The notes below the pieces were generated by a model. It was not told the origin of the DNA and searched no databases. It saw only the letters and a list, made by a program, of their open reading frames with translations. A stretch of 64,000 bases of DNA from assembly GCA_007751475.1 (NCBI GenBank), contig CP036434.1:7197524-7261523 (forward strand). Direction: 5' to 3'. Shown here piece by piece: positions 1 to 8,815 of the stretch (positions are counted from its first letter, which is position 1; every line of letters begins with the position of its first letter). Position numbers and translations under genes: made by a program. This DNA is from Saltatorellus ferox (GTDB lineage: Bacteria > Planctomycetota > UBA1135 > GCA-002686595).

Positions 1-588
1 TGGCCATCGTCGGGAGACGTGATCGGGGCCGCCGTGCCGAGCGAAGAGAACGCGTCGCGCTTCTTCCTGGAGTTCGTCAGCTGGGCCCGGGCGAACGACA
101 TCGAGTTCACCTACTTCAGCGCCCTGGACGAGCCCTGGAAGGCCAAGTACGAGGGCCCACAGGGCGCACACTGGGGCTACCGGGACAAGGATGGGACGCT
201 GAAACCAAGGATGCAGCTCGTCTTCGACGGCGTCCTGATCGACGAAGGTCCGCCGACCGTTCACATCGAGTCCGTCGACCTCGAAGCGGGCGAGGACCTT
301 CGCGGCGTGGTCTCCGGCGTCGGAACGAACAACCATCGCGTGGCGGTCTTTCTCCAGGTGGATGGACGCTGGTACACGAAACCGTCGTTCGCCGAGCCCG
401 TCGTCCGAATCGCCCATGACGGTGCCTGGTCGGCCGACGTCACGACAGGGCCCGGGGACGAGAAAGCTGAACGCTACGTGGCTTTCGTCGTGCCGGACGA
501 CTTCGAACCGCCGGCCGTCAACGGAATGGTCGACCTTCCGCGCGCCCTGAAGCGCGCGGCCGTGGCCTGGTCGGAGGTGGAACGTTGA
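1..588 (+). CDS. GH17-like glycoside hydrolase, C-terminal part (partial)
   Basis: The reading frame is already open at base 1 and runs 195 codons to a TGA, so the 5' part lies outside the window. The first residues read WPSSGD, followed by VPSEENASRFFLEFVSWA and FTYFSALDEPWK, which resemble the C-terminal active-site strands of family 17 glycoside hydrolases (beta-1,3-glucanase/glucan synthase-like, typically GWPS...G then FFE..DE.WK). A GTG at 19 could be read as a start, but the conserved WPS upstream in the same frame argues against it. After the barrel end (about residue 80) comes a beta-rich tail with no recognised domain. Its TGA overlaps the TTG start of the next gene, suggesting co-transcription. 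The exact substrate is not visible. Confidence 0.7.
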   Translation, partial: WPSSGDVIGAAVPSEENASRFFLEFVSWARANDIEFTYFSALDEPWKAKYEGPQGAHWGYRDKDGTLKPRMQLVFDGVLIDEGPPTVHIESVDLEAGEDLRGVVSGVGTNNHRVAVFLQVDGRWYTKPSFAEPVVRIAHDGAWSADVTTGPGDEKAERYVAFVVPDDFEPPAVNGMVDLPRALKRAAVAWSEVER

Positions 589-1928
589 ATCTGCCGTTCA
601 TCGCGGCCATCGCTGCCATCACTCTCCTCTGCACCTCCTGTGACCGCACCCTCGCGGCCGAAGGTGCGCCCCCGGCCGATCAGGTGCTTCCCCTGAACAT
701 CGAGGCTCCGGTGCCAGGCCAAGGGCGAACCGATCACCTTTTCCAGTGCTGGCTCGGGGAGGGCGTCACGGTGGCCAGGTCGAGGGGACTCAACGGGCTC
801 GATCTGCCGCGCATCGGCGCCAATCCCGGCAAGCTGACGTACGAGGACATCGAGCTTCCCGATGGCGAGCCTGCGCGCGCGGTCGCGGTGAGCTTCTATG
901 CGGCGGCCCAGAGCAGCGAAGGAGCCGAGACGCTGGACGTCGGCGAGCGCGCCCGCGGCGCCGAGTCCCACCCCGTCGAGGTGGTGATCGCCCGCAGCAC
1001 GCGCGAGCTGGAGCAGTCCCTTCGTCTCCTGCGGTGGATCCTCTTCGCGACGTGGGGTGGATCGATGCTCGCCTGCGCCGGCGTGCTCGGCTGGCTGGTG
1101 CGCCGCGGCCTCTCACCCCTTCGGCGCCTGAGCAAGCAGATCAACGACGCGGATCAAGAGGGGCTCGATCGAACCTTCGAACTGGCGGGCGCCGCCGAAG
1201 AACTGGAGCCCGTGGTCAATCAGCTCAACGGCTTCGTCGAGCGAATCCGCGAGGCCTTCGAGCGCGAGCACGCCTTCACCGCGCACGCGGCCCACGAACT
1301 CAGGACGCCGCTCGCGGGGCTGCGCTCGACCCTCGAGGTATCTCTTTCCCAGCCGCGCGAGGCCCCGGAGTACGTGGAGGCCGAGCGGGAGTGCCTGCGC
1401 ATCGCGCTGCAGCTCCAGCGACTCGTCGAGCGCCTCCTCGAACTCGCGCGCGCAGCCGAACCGAACGCGGAGAGGCGCGAGGACACGGTCGATCTCCTCG
1501 CCCTCGTCGACGAAGCATGGCTGCCTCTCTCGGACGCCGCCGCGGAACGAGGGGTATCGCTGGAACTCGACGTTCCGGAGGAACTGGTCGTCACGACCGA
1601 TCGCCAGCTGCTCCTGCGCGTCCTCCAGAACGTGCTGGAGAACGCCTCGGTGTATGCGGACGCCGAGTCGTCCATCGAGGTCACCGCGAACGCCGAGGGA
1701 GAGGGCTTCCGCCTCACCTGCTCCAACGAGGCGCAGGCCGTGACGCCTGGCACGGCGGAGAACGCGTTCGATCCGTTCTGGCGCTCCGACTCCGCTCGAA
1801 CGGCGACGGGCATCCACGCGGGGCTCGGCCTCGCGCTCTGCAAGGGGTTCGTGGACGTGCTGGGCGGGAAGATCTCGATCCGGACGATCGAGGGGCGCTT
1901 CACGATGACGATCGAAATCGCAACCTGA
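585..1928 (+). CDS. Orphan sensor histidine kinase with lipoprotein-like N-terminus
   Basis: A 447-aa membrane histidine kinase. The H-box AHAAHELRTPLAGL puts the phospho-accepting His near residue 237; an N-box (VLENAS) and a G-box (GLGLALCKG) follow in the HATPase_c part. A membrane helix spans about 150-172 and leads into a HAMP-like segment. The start is TTG at 585, overlapping the previous stop, with a clear GGAGG at 573-577, which is unusually strong for this window. The N-terminus (IAAITLLCTSC) looks like a lipoprotein signal and not the usual first membrane helix; the stretch at about 52-110 (ARSRGLNGLDLP, ELPDGEPARAV) resembles the periplasmic sensor of QseC/TctE-type kinases but is short. 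No response regulator is adjacent, so the partner is unknown. Confidence 0.85.
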   Translation: MNLPFIAAIAAITLLCTSCDRTLAAEGAPPADQVLPLNIEAPVPGQGRTDHLFQCWLGEGVTVARSRGLNGLDLPRIGANPGKLTYEDIELPDGEPARAVAVSFYAAAQSSEGAETLDVGERARGAESHPVEVVIARSTRELEQSLRLLRWILFATWGGSMLACAGVLGWLVRRGLSPLRRLSKQINDADQEGLDRTFELAGAAEELEPVVNQLNGFVERIREAFEREHAFTAHAAHELRTPLAGLRSTLEVSLSQPREAPEYVEAERECLRIALQLQRLVERLLELARAAEPNAERREDTVDLLALVDEAWLPLSDAAAERGVSLELDVPEELVVTTDRQLLLRVLQNVLENASVYADAESSIEVTANAEGEGFRLTCSNEAQAVTPGTAENAFDPFWRSDSARTATGIHAGLGLALCKGFVDVLGGKISIRTIEGRFTMTIEIAT

Positions 1929-1979
1929 GGGGAGCCACCTGGCGCTCACTTCCCCGGTCGCACGGCCCGGGAGGCTGCG

Positions 1980-3629
1980 CTACATCGCTCCTTTCGCCAG
2001 CGCCTTCCCCAGGTCGACGATCCCCGGCGTGGTCAACACTAGCGCTTCGTCGCGTCCTGGAAGATCGAACGTCTTCACGTGCACGAGGAAGGGGTCGGCC
2101 TCGGCCAGCTTCTCGATCTCGGACACGACGTCGATCGAGTCGACCGATTCACCCGCGACCGGCTCCTGCTGGCTGACGATCCAGCGAAGCTCCGGGAGCC
2201 CGAGGTCCTTGCGACTCGCGGCGATCAGTTCGCCGAGCCGCCGCGCGGCCTCGCGCCGGAACGGCGACCACGCCATGTCGTTCTCGCCGAGGTGATAGAG
2301 GATCCCGGCCAGTTCGACTTCGTGGCCCCTCTCCTCCAGGCTCTGGATCGACTCCTGCACGAAGGCGAGGAACTTCGGATAGAGGTTCCGCGTGGGCGCC
2401 TCGCTGCCCTTCGGCGTCCAGTCGAGGAGCTGGCTCCCGCTGTGGGTGAACTTCGCGATCGCGAAAGACCCGGCCTTCGAGCGTTTGAGCTCGGCCGCGA
2501 AGCTGAGCTCGGGCCCGAACGTGCCGGAGAAGCCCGCGGGGCCGAGGGGCTCCCAGCCTTCGGACACCCGGTAGCCGCCGCCGATGTCGTAGCGAAAGGC
2601 GACGGACGGATCGTTCCTGGCAAGCTTCTTCGCGCCTCGCACGGAGTCGAGGTCCGCGACGAACGCGCGCTCGCCCTCCATGTTGCGATGGCCTGCGAGC
2701 ACGTAGAGCTGAATCTTCTCGCCCTGCCGGTACGGCCACTTCTTCAGCGGTCGCGCGACGGAAGGCGCATGACCCGCCACGGCCAGATAGGCATCCGCGT
2801 GGCTCATCCCGTGCTCCAGTTGCCCGAGCGTTCCGTAGTGGTAGTGAAGCCCGGTGCCGCCGCCGATCTCCACCCCGACGTGGGAGGTCGGCACGTAGGT
2901 CGCGAGCGCGTCCGCATCCGTGACGGCGCGCTGCGCCACCTCGATCGCGTGCATGTTCGCGCGGTTGTCCATTCCCCAAACGGTCTTGGTGCAGAGCTCG
3001 CCGATGTAGAAGTGCAGGTCCGGCACCTCGAGGTCGCGGCGCCAGCTCGCGATGAAGTTCGCCAGGTTGCGTGCGTACGCCGCCTTGAACTCGTCGTTGA
3101 ACATGTCGTTCTCACCCTGGTGCCACATGAAACCCTCGACCACGTACGCGATCCGCTTCCGATCGAGTTCGGCGAGGGCCTCGCGGACGCGGGCTAGCGC
3201 CAGCGGATAGAGCTCGAAGCCCCCGGGCTCGTCCGGGTTCCAGTCCTCGCCCAGCGTCGTTCCCCCCGCGGCCACCTTGATGATCGCGATGGGGTCCTCG
3301 ATGTTCGCCGCGACCTTGCGGGCGAAGCTGAGCTCGGGCCCGACGTCACCTCGAAGCGGCTGAAGATCGACCCAGCCATCCGACTGGTTCTTGTCCTCTC
3401 GGCCGATGCAGTAGTGAAAGCGAACGTCCGGCTGGGGCTCGTCGAGCCCGCGGAAGGGCGCGAAGCGCTGGATGTCCGCCGCCTTCGAATCGGCCCCCAC
3501 CATGTTGGACTGGCCCGCGAAGACGAAGACGCGGAGGGTCTTCGCCGTCCCGTGCGCGAAGGCGGGTGCCGTCAGCCAGGGGAGGAGAAGCAGACAGACA
3601 GCGACGAGGCGGATGGCGATGGCGTTCAT
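1980..3629 (-). CDS. Secreted tandem SGNH/SASA acetylesterase-like protein
   Basis: A 549-aa protein starting at the ATG at 3629, chosen because it begins a good signal peptide (LVAVCLLLLPWLTAPAFA); the frame is open upstream but lacks secretory character. Two sialate-O-acetylesterase-like (SASA, SGNH fold) domains follow in tandem. Domain 1 (about 31-290) has the nucleophile motif GQSNM (Ser41), WHQGEND (169-175) and a late His region (HYHYG). Domain 2 (about 305-549) has YHLGEND (445-451), but the nucleophile motif is GHRNM, with Arg315 where Ser is expected, and no clear late catalytic His. Domain 1 could be an active carbohydrate esterase; domain 2 is probably catalytically dead and perhaps binding or structural. 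Acetylated-polysaccharide turnover is inferred from the family. Confidence 0.85.
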   Translation of the reverse strand: MNAIAIRLVAVCLLLLPWLTAPAFAHGTAKTLRVFVFAGQSNMVGADSKAADIQRFAPFRGLDEPQPDVRFHYCIGREDKNQSDGWVDLQPLRGDVGPELSFARKVAANIEDPIAIIKVAAGGTTLGEDWNPDEPGGFELYPLALARVREALAELDRKRIAYVVEGFMWHQGENDMFNDEFKAAYARNLANFIASWRRDLEVPDLHFYIGELCTKTVWGMDNRANMHAIEVAQRAVTDADALATYVPTSHVGVEIGGGTGLHYHYGTLGQLEHGMSHADAYLAVAGHAPSVARPLKKWPYRQGEKIQLYVLAGHRNMEGERAFVADLDSVRGAKKLARNDPSVAFRYDIGGGYRVSEGWEPLGPAGFSGTFGPELSFAAELKRSKAGSFAIAKFTHSGSQLLDWTPKGSEAPTRNLYPKFLAFVQESIQSLEERGHEVELAGILYHLGENDMAWSPFRREAARRLGELIAASRKDLGLPELRWIVSQQEPVAGESVDSIDVVSEIEKLAEADPFLVHVKTFDLPGRDEALVLTTPGIVDLGKALAKGAM

Positions 3630-3781
3630 GGGTGAAGAGGAGCGTACACGGATTTCTCTGCGGAAACCTGGCGGGGTCGTCCGGTCGATTCCGGGGTGGT
3701 TCTCGAGCGAGCGCTGCTCGCTCCGCCAGCCCCGATCGGCTGACCGTCCACTTCTGAACACGTCTCTGCACCCTCCCCACC

Positions 3782-6313
3782 ATGACTTCCACCCCACTCG
3801 CGCTCTTCGTAAGCGCCCTGTTCATCGCCCCTGCCTTCGCCCAGGATCTCGATCCGCGGACCGCCAGCGCAGGCTCTCCCGCGGCCCAGGCCCGGGCGAA
3901 CGCCCCCGAAGAGGGAGGTGACCTCGGCGCCCTCGAGGTCACCGAATCGACCCCACGACCGGGTCGCGTCAAGCGAACCCTGCTTCCCGGCGTGGACGAC
4001 GCCCTCCCCGCGCCGCGGGGCGAGGTCTTCTTTCAACCCCGCGACACCGAGCCGTTCACCGGGCGAAGCGACGCAGAAGTCGCAGCCGCGCCTCCGATCG
4101 ACCCGCTCGCGGTCGACCCGCACTCGGTGCTCTACTTCACGGAGCACGCGGATGGCACCTGGGTCCGGGGCCGCACCTACAAGGCCCGCGTGAACGAGGA
4201 CGGCTTCCGCTACATCCCCTTCCTGGGTTCGTCGGCCCCGCGCAACTGGCCAGTGGACTTCCGACTGGAGTCGGCCGAGCTGGGCGGCGAGCCGCTGATG
4301 CTGACCGAGAACGCAACCGTCGAGCGCAGCGGCGATCGCTTCGTGCTCGACCGCGGCCCCGTCGACGTGCTCTACGACGTGACTCTCGAGTCGGTCGAGC
4401 AGAGCTTCGCGGTGGACGTGGCAGGCGCCGCGGGCGACCTCGTCCTCGAGCTGTCGGTCGTCTCGGATCTGGAGGGCTCTGCCCACACGGCGAGCCCGGG
4501 CGCGTTCCGCTTCTCGGGCCCCTCGGGCGGGCTCGACTACGGCACCGCGGTCGTCTTCGACGGCGCCGGCCGTAGCGCCTCCGTCCCGGCCACCCTGGAG
4601 GGCGACCGTCTGCAGCTCACGGTCCCTGCCGCGTTCCTGGCGGCCGCAAGCGGGCCGATCCTGGTGGACCCCGTCCTGACGAGCTTCGCCGTGGACACGG
4701 TCACCGGCGACCAGCGCGATATCGACATCGCCTATGACCGCACAGGCGACGCGTTCACCTACGTCTACGAGGACACGTTCTCCGGCACCGACAACGACAT
4801 CTACAGTCGGACGTTCGATTCCGGGGGCACGCTGCTCTTCGGCGTGTACATCGACTCCAGCGACGAAGACTGGATCGACCCGAGCGTCGCGAACCTGAAC
4901 CTCGCCAACAAGAACCTCGTCGTCGCGAGCCGCATCAGCGCATTGAACGGATCGAGCGAGATCGTGGGTAGGATCATGGACGTCACGGCAGGGACCGTGG
5001 ACCCTGAGATCGTCATCGGAGAGGGCACAGCTTCGTGGGACAACTTCCGCCCCGACGTCGGCGGCAACTCCTCCGGAGCCCTGGCGACGGTCTTCCTGGT
5101 CGTGTGGGAGCGCGCGTTCACCGCCGATACGCAGCCGCGCTACCGGGTCGTTTTCGCCGACGGAACGCTGGGCAACATTCAGTTCTTCGACAACGGAAAC
5201 TTCACCCGCACGGGCGTCGTGATCTCCGAATCCACGGGCGATCCCGCCACGGTCAACGTCTGGAACGTCGCCTATCGCTCGAGGGACAACAGCACCGGAG
5301 CGGTGAGTCTCCGAGGCCTGCAGATCAACGCAGGCGGGGCCATCGTGAACGGACCCGCCAATATCGTCACGCTTCCCTCCGGGCAGGATCTCAACGAAGT
5401 GGACGTCTCGGAGGCACTCTCCCTCGACGGCTACGCCCCGACCTACGTCATCTCCTACGACGAGTATTCCACGCCAATCGAGGATACGTACCTCGTCTTC
5501 TGCCGCAACAACCAGCGCGTCAACACCATTTCGCTCCAGGAGTCAGAGCACGCGGAACTGGCCCGCCAGCAGGTGGAGGCGAGGCTCTCGACCACGGCCG
5601 AGGACTTCATGGTCACCTATCTCGAGGAGCAGCCATCGGGGATCTACGACGCCTTCATCACCACGTTCGACCTGGCGGAGGGCGCCTTCGCCGCCATCTC
5701 CGAGCGTAGAACGCGCCTGGGAAGCACGGATACGTCCTACGCTCTCGGCGCCACGCCCGGCGAGGGAGTGCCCCTGGCTTCCCGTTTCTCCGGCGGCTTC
5801 TACACCAGCCGGATCAGCGCCACGGCCTGGGTGAACTTCAACACCAACGACCTCGACGCGCTCTCCGCGACCCACATCGCCGACGCAGGCTTCTCCCAGG
5901 GCTTCCAGTACTGCTACGGCAACCCGAACAGCACGGGCGACCGCGGCTTCCTCTCGATGTTTGGCGACCGCTCGACCACCGCGACGAAGTTCCTCGAAGC
6001 GAGCGCGCTCCCGCCCAACACGTTCGGCTATTTCTTCTGCGGACCCGGCTTCAGCAACGTCGCAGGCCCGGGCGGTAGCCAGGGCGTCCTCTGCGTGGGA
6101 GGCGCCATCGGTCGCTACTCGAACGCGGTCGCGAGCACGGGTGCCAATGGCCGACTCGCCCTCGCCATCAACCCCACCATGCTGGCCCAGCCCAATGGCC
6201 CCGTGGCGGCCATGGCCGGTCAGCTCTGGCAGTTCCAGTGCTGGCACCGCGACTCGGCGGGCGGTAGCGCCACGTCGAACTTCACCAACGCGGTGACGAC
6301 CCTCTTCCGATAG
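3782..6313 (+). CDS. Large secreted protein of unknown function with shared C-terminal module
   Basis: An 843-aa protein with an N-terminal signal peptide (ALFVSALFIAPAFA). No catalytic family is recognised. The middle looks like repeated beta-strands (propeller- or sandwich-like). The C-terminal about 135 residues, beginning QYCYGNPNSTG, contain FGYFFCGPG, LCVGGAIGRY and QCWHRDSAGG. Closely similar segments end the LamG protein (23244-24776) and, more weakly, the amidase (31470-32615), so this is a transferable surface module. The gene is convergent with the next, and a strong hairpin lies just downstream. Function unknown; probably exported. Confidence 0.8.
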   Translation: MTSTPLALFVSALFIAPAFAQDLDPRTASAGSPAAQARANAPEEGGDLGALEVTESTPRPGRVKRTLLPGVDDALPAPRGEVFFQPRDTEPFTGRSDAEVAAAPPIDPLAVDPHSVLYFTEHADGTWVRGRTYKARVNEDGFRYIPFLGSSAPRNWPVDFRLESAELGGEPLMLTENATVERSGDRFVLDRGPVDVLYDVTLESVEQSFAVDVAGAAGDLVLELSVVSDLEGSAHTASPGAFRFSGPSGGLDYGTAVVFDGAGRSASVPATLEGDRLQLTVPAAFLAAASGPILVDPVLTSFAVDTVTGDQRDIDIAYDRTGDAFTYVYEDTFSGTDNDIYSRTFDSGGTLLFGVYIDSSDEDWIDPSVANLNLANKNLVVASRISALNGSSEIVGRIMDVTAGTVDPEIVIGEGTASWDNFRPDVGGNSSGALATVFLVVWERAFTADTQPRYRVVFADGTLGNIQFFDNGNFTRTGVVISESTGDPATVNVWNVAYRSRDNSTGAVSLRGLQINAGGAIVNGPANIVTLPSGQDLNEVDVSEALSLDGYAPTYVISYDEYSTPIEDTYLVFCRNNQRVNTISLQESEHAELARQQVEARLSTTAEDFMVTYLEEQPSGIYDAFITTFDLAEGAFAAISERRTRLGSTDTSYALGATPGEGVPLASRFSGGFYTSRISATAWVNFNTNDLDALSATHIADAGFSQGFQYCYGNPNSTGDRGFLSMFGDRSTTATKFLEASALPPNTFGYFFCGPGFSNVAGPGGSQGVLCVGGAIGRYSNAVASTGANGRLALAINPTMLAQPNGPVAAMAGQLWQFQCWHRDSAGGSATSNFTNAVTTLFR

Positions 6314-6336
6314 GAGCGCGCCCCGGTTGCCCGACT

Positions 6337-6374
6337 TGAGGAGCGTGTTGCGCATAGGCGCAACACGCTCCTCA
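6337..6374. terminator. Perfect hairpin between convergent genes, likely bidirectional terminator
   Basis: Positions 6337-6353 and 6358-6374 are perfect reverse complements (17 bp, core GAGGAGCGTGTTGCGC) around the 4-nt loop ATAG. The hairpin lies between the stop of the plus-strand gene ending at 6313 and the stop of the minus-strand gene at 6381, where one hairpin can serve both. There is no T-tract on either side, so intrinsic termination is inferred from position and stability. Confidence 0.7.
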
Positions 6375-6380
6375 GCTCCC

Positions 6381-7634
6381 CTACGGTGCCTGGGTCAGGC
6401 GCCGCACGGTCTCGCGAAGCAAGGTGGAGTCCCGGACGCCTTTGCGTGAAAGCGAGACCGCTTCGCCCACCCAGACCACGTGGCCTGTCTTGGCATCCAC
6501 CACCTCGGCCAAGAGACGTAGCCGCCTGCAGGGCACCGCTGCGCTGGACGTCTCCTGCTCCAGTGCATCGATTTCAGCACCGCTCCGGGGGGCCACCTTC
6601 GCGACCTCTCGGAGCGAAGCCTCGACGGCGATACCCGGGAGCTCGAACCCCGGCACGTCGGGCCTGGCTCGAGTCCAGGACGCCTCGGCAATGCCAGCGA
6701 CCTCGCGCGCCGCGATCACGTCTGCGTTGGCCGACTTCCACTCTCCCCACAAATGGGCGAAGGCCTTCTGTCGCTTCTCGAGAGTCCGCGTCTGATCGCG
6801 ATCCCACTGCTCGTAGCGCTTCACATACGCAGCAAAATCAGCGGCGTAGGTCGCTCGGCTCGCCGAATAGGCGTCTACGTTCTCGTTGAACTTCGCGATC
6901 GAGGCATTGGTCCGCGACAGCGCCTCTCGATAGGCCTCTAGCTCCGCCGGGTCGAAGAGCTTGCGAAGTTCCACGTTGACGTCCGTCTCGTCGAAACTCA
7001 TCTCGAAGAGTCTCAGAAAGTAGTCGGACTCGAGGTTCTGGTTGGCGAGCAGGTCCGGGGCCCACAGCGAGGTGGGGTCTTCGAGGGCGATCTCCATTCC
7101 GCTGAGGCCGCCGTACTCCTGGGCAGGAAGCTCGGCGACATCCTTCAGGTCGACGCCTTCCGGAAGCTTGACTCGCTGGAAGCCCTCGCGGTCGTACCAC
7201 CAAGGCCGATCGTTGATGTGGAAGGAAGCCACGCTGAACTCGCCCGCGTCCTTCACCGGAAAGCCCGCCGCCAAGAACGCGCCCATCAGCGCGGCTCGGT
7301 GCGACTTGTTCGTTCCCTTGGGCACCGAGAGCACCACGTCCACGTCGCCATCGAAGGGGAAGGCGCGCGGAACGGCATCGAGGTAGTAGATGTCCTGGAA
7401 GACCTCGTCGATCGTCTCCTGGCGGTACGACGGCGATGGCGGGGCGGAAACCTGGAGCGCCGCCGGCGCGGAAGGCGCGCGAGGCGGGACGGGAGCGGGC
7501 TTCGTGAAGTCCATCCCCGGCGCTTCGGGCGGCTCGGACCGAAGCTGAAGTACAGGCGGCTCCTGCTGGGTGGACCTACAGGAAGCGAAGACGACGGGAA
7601 CGAGGGCCAGGCTGGCGAGATAGAGCTTGTGCAT
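6381..7634 (-). CDS. Putative lipoprotein of unknown function
   Basis: A 417-aa protein. The ATG at 7634 is chosen because it begins a lipoprotein signal (LYLASLALVPVVFASC, lipobox FASC); the upstream in-frame ATG would add 48 charged residues. A proline/alanine-rich linker follows to about residue 75. The central part holds a charged, helical segment (about 240-320). Near the C-terminus LLAEVVDAKTGHVVWVGE resembles the strand found in CsgG/GNA1162-type outer-membrane lipoproteins, but the similarity is too short for assignment. The gene faces the previous one tail to tail and is divergent from the gene at 7912. Probably an envelope protein; role unknown. Confidence 0.65.
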   Translation of the reverse strand: MHKLYLASLALVPVVFASCRSTQQEPPVLQLRSEPPEAPGMDFTKPAPVPPRAPSAPAALQVSAPPSPSYRQETIDEVFQDIYYLDAVPRAFPFDGDVDVVLSVPKGTNKSHRAALMGAFLAAGFPVKDAGEFSVASFHINDRPWWYDREGFQRVKLPEGVDLKDVAELPAQEYGGLSGMEIALEDPTSLWAPDLLANQNLESDYFLRLFEMSFDETDVNVELRKLFDPAELEAYREALSRTNASIAKFNENVDAYSASRATYAADFAAYVKRYEQWDRDQTRTLEKRQKAFAHLWGEWKSANADVIAAREVAGIAEASWTRARPDVPGFELPGIAVEASLREVAKVAPRSGAEIDALEQETSSAAVPCRRLRLLAEVVDAKTGHVVWVGEAVSLSRKGVRDSTLLRETVRRLTQAP

Positions 7635-7813
7635 GGAGTGCGCGGTGGAGGGGTCTAGAACATCCCTCTGCACGAGTTCGGAGGGCCACGACCGCCAAGG
7701 ATCGCCCCATTCTCCTGTGCGGGCGCCAGGGAAGAGCGGCCGGGTCGGGGCACCCCGAGGAAGAAATCTGGAAACCATGACGGGATCCGCTGGCCCTTTG
7801 AACAGAGCCCCTT

Positions 7814-7880
7814 GGAGGCGCGTTCTGCGCCTCCCTCTCCGTCAAGCTGGCGTGCCGTGCGGTGGGCCAGCTTGACGGAG
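7814..7880. repeat. Two adjacent hairpins in a divergent intergenic region
   Basis: Hairpin 1 pairs GGAGGCGC (7814-7821) with GCGCCTCC (7827-7834) around a 5-nt loop. Hairpin 2 pairs CTCCGTCAAGCTGGC (7837-7851) with its perfect complement at 7866-7880 around a 14-nt loop. They lie between the divergent genes starting at 7634 and 7912, where terminators are not expected. They might be operators, a transcribed leader of the 7912 gene, or relics of the rearrangement that shortened it. Confidence 0.6.
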
Positions 7881-7911
7881 CGTCGCCGTCGCCCTTGTGC
7901 TCCGTCCTTCC

Positions 7912-8634
7912 ATGCGCATCCTCTTCCCCGCTCTCCTCGTGGCCCTGGCCACGCTCTCCTTCGCCGATAGCACGACGCAGTACGACCCGAGCTGGGCCAG
8001 TGCTCCTGCGACGAGCACGATCGCCCTGGACCACGACGGCGCCCTGACGGACGAGCAGAACGGGGCCATCTTCAAGGCCGCTGTCTCCCAGCTTCAGCCG
8101 GGCGATCGTCTGGTCGTGGGAGACGGAACCTGGTCGGTCGATTCACTCTTCCAGGTCAGTCTCGTGGGGACAGCGAACGCGCCCATTCGGATCGAGGCGG
8201 CCCCCGGCGCGAAGCCGGTCCTCACGCGGCCTGACGCGAATCGCCCCTCCGCCCCCTCCGCCGGCGCCTTCGAGGTCGGGACCTACGGACGGTACACGGG
8301 CACCGGAACGCCGAGCGTGAACGGCCAGCCCCGGATCACCTCGAGCGGCCTGCCCTCCGTGACGAGCGGACCGATCCAGGTAAACCTGGAGGAGGCGCAG
8401 GGCGGCGTCCTGGCGATCCTGTTCTTTTACAAGAGCGCCGGCGCCGCAGGTCCGTCCTTCCCGGCCCAGCGCACGATTCTCGCCACCGACGTCCACGGCG
8501 ACGCGAGCACCCTGCTCGATATCCCGAGCGACCCGGTGTTCGCGGGCGTCACGTTCGACGCTCTCTGGGTGGCGCGCGACGCAGGCGCCGCGAACGGCCG
8601 CAGCCAGACCCAGATCGTCCGCTGGACGCTGTAG
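7912..8634 (+). CDS. Internally deleted relative of the secreted beta-helix protein at 34320-36038
   Basis: A 240-aa secreted protein; the ATG at 7912 starts a signal peptide (ILFPALLVALATLSFA). Residues about 60-100 (WSVDSLFQV.L.GTA.APIRI) match the N-terminal part of the 572-aa beta-helix protein (WSVNSFFQV.L.GTA.APIRI). Directly afterwards comes EVGTYGRYTG, matching the C-terminal module of the same large protein (EPGTYGRYLG). The roughly 330-residue beta-helix between them is missing without loss of frame. The remaining C-terminus (ILATDVHGDASTLLDIP) also aligns with the large protein (AATTDATGRAVITLDPA). Function unknown. It could be a functional minimal form or a decayed copy, but the intact signal peptide and clean frame suggest expression. 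Confidence 0.75.
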   Translation: MRILFPALLVALATLSFADSTTQYDPSWASAPATSTIALDHDGALTDEQNGAIFKAAVSQLQPGDRLVVGDGTWSVDSLFQVSLVGTANAPIRIEAAPGAKPVLTRPDANRPSAPSAGAFEVGTYGRYTGTGTPSVNGQPRITSSGLPSVTSGPIQVNLEEAQGGVLAILFFYKSAGAAGPSFPAQRTILATDVHGDASTLLDIPSDPVFAGVTFDALWVARDAGAANGRSQTQIVRWTL

Positions 8635-8720
8635 GCACGCGAGAGCCCCTTTCCTGGGGCAGATACAGACGCCTTACGGCTTTTTCGGGGTTGGAGTGAA
8701 AGAACCTGGGTCCCCATCCG

Positions 8721-8756
8721 ACTACCTCGGTAGTAGGATCGAACGACCGCGGTAGT
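8721..8756. promoter_or_regulatory. BlaI-type operator
   Basis: A perfect dyad ACTACCTCGGTAGT lies at 8721-8734. A second site follows at 8746-8756: the palindrome ACCGCGGT and a GGTAGT half-site (8751-8756). GGTAGT/ACTACC resembles the TACTAC...GTAGTA dyads bound by BlaI/MecI repressors. The sites sit 60-95 bp upstream of the repressor gene at 8816, consistent with autoregulation of the operon. Sequence shows the dyads; binding is inferred. Confidence 0.65.
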
Positions 8757-8815
8757 CCGAACGAACGGACGCCCCGGCTCGACCGGCCTGCTTCTCTCAC
8801 CTCTCCACCCGAACC

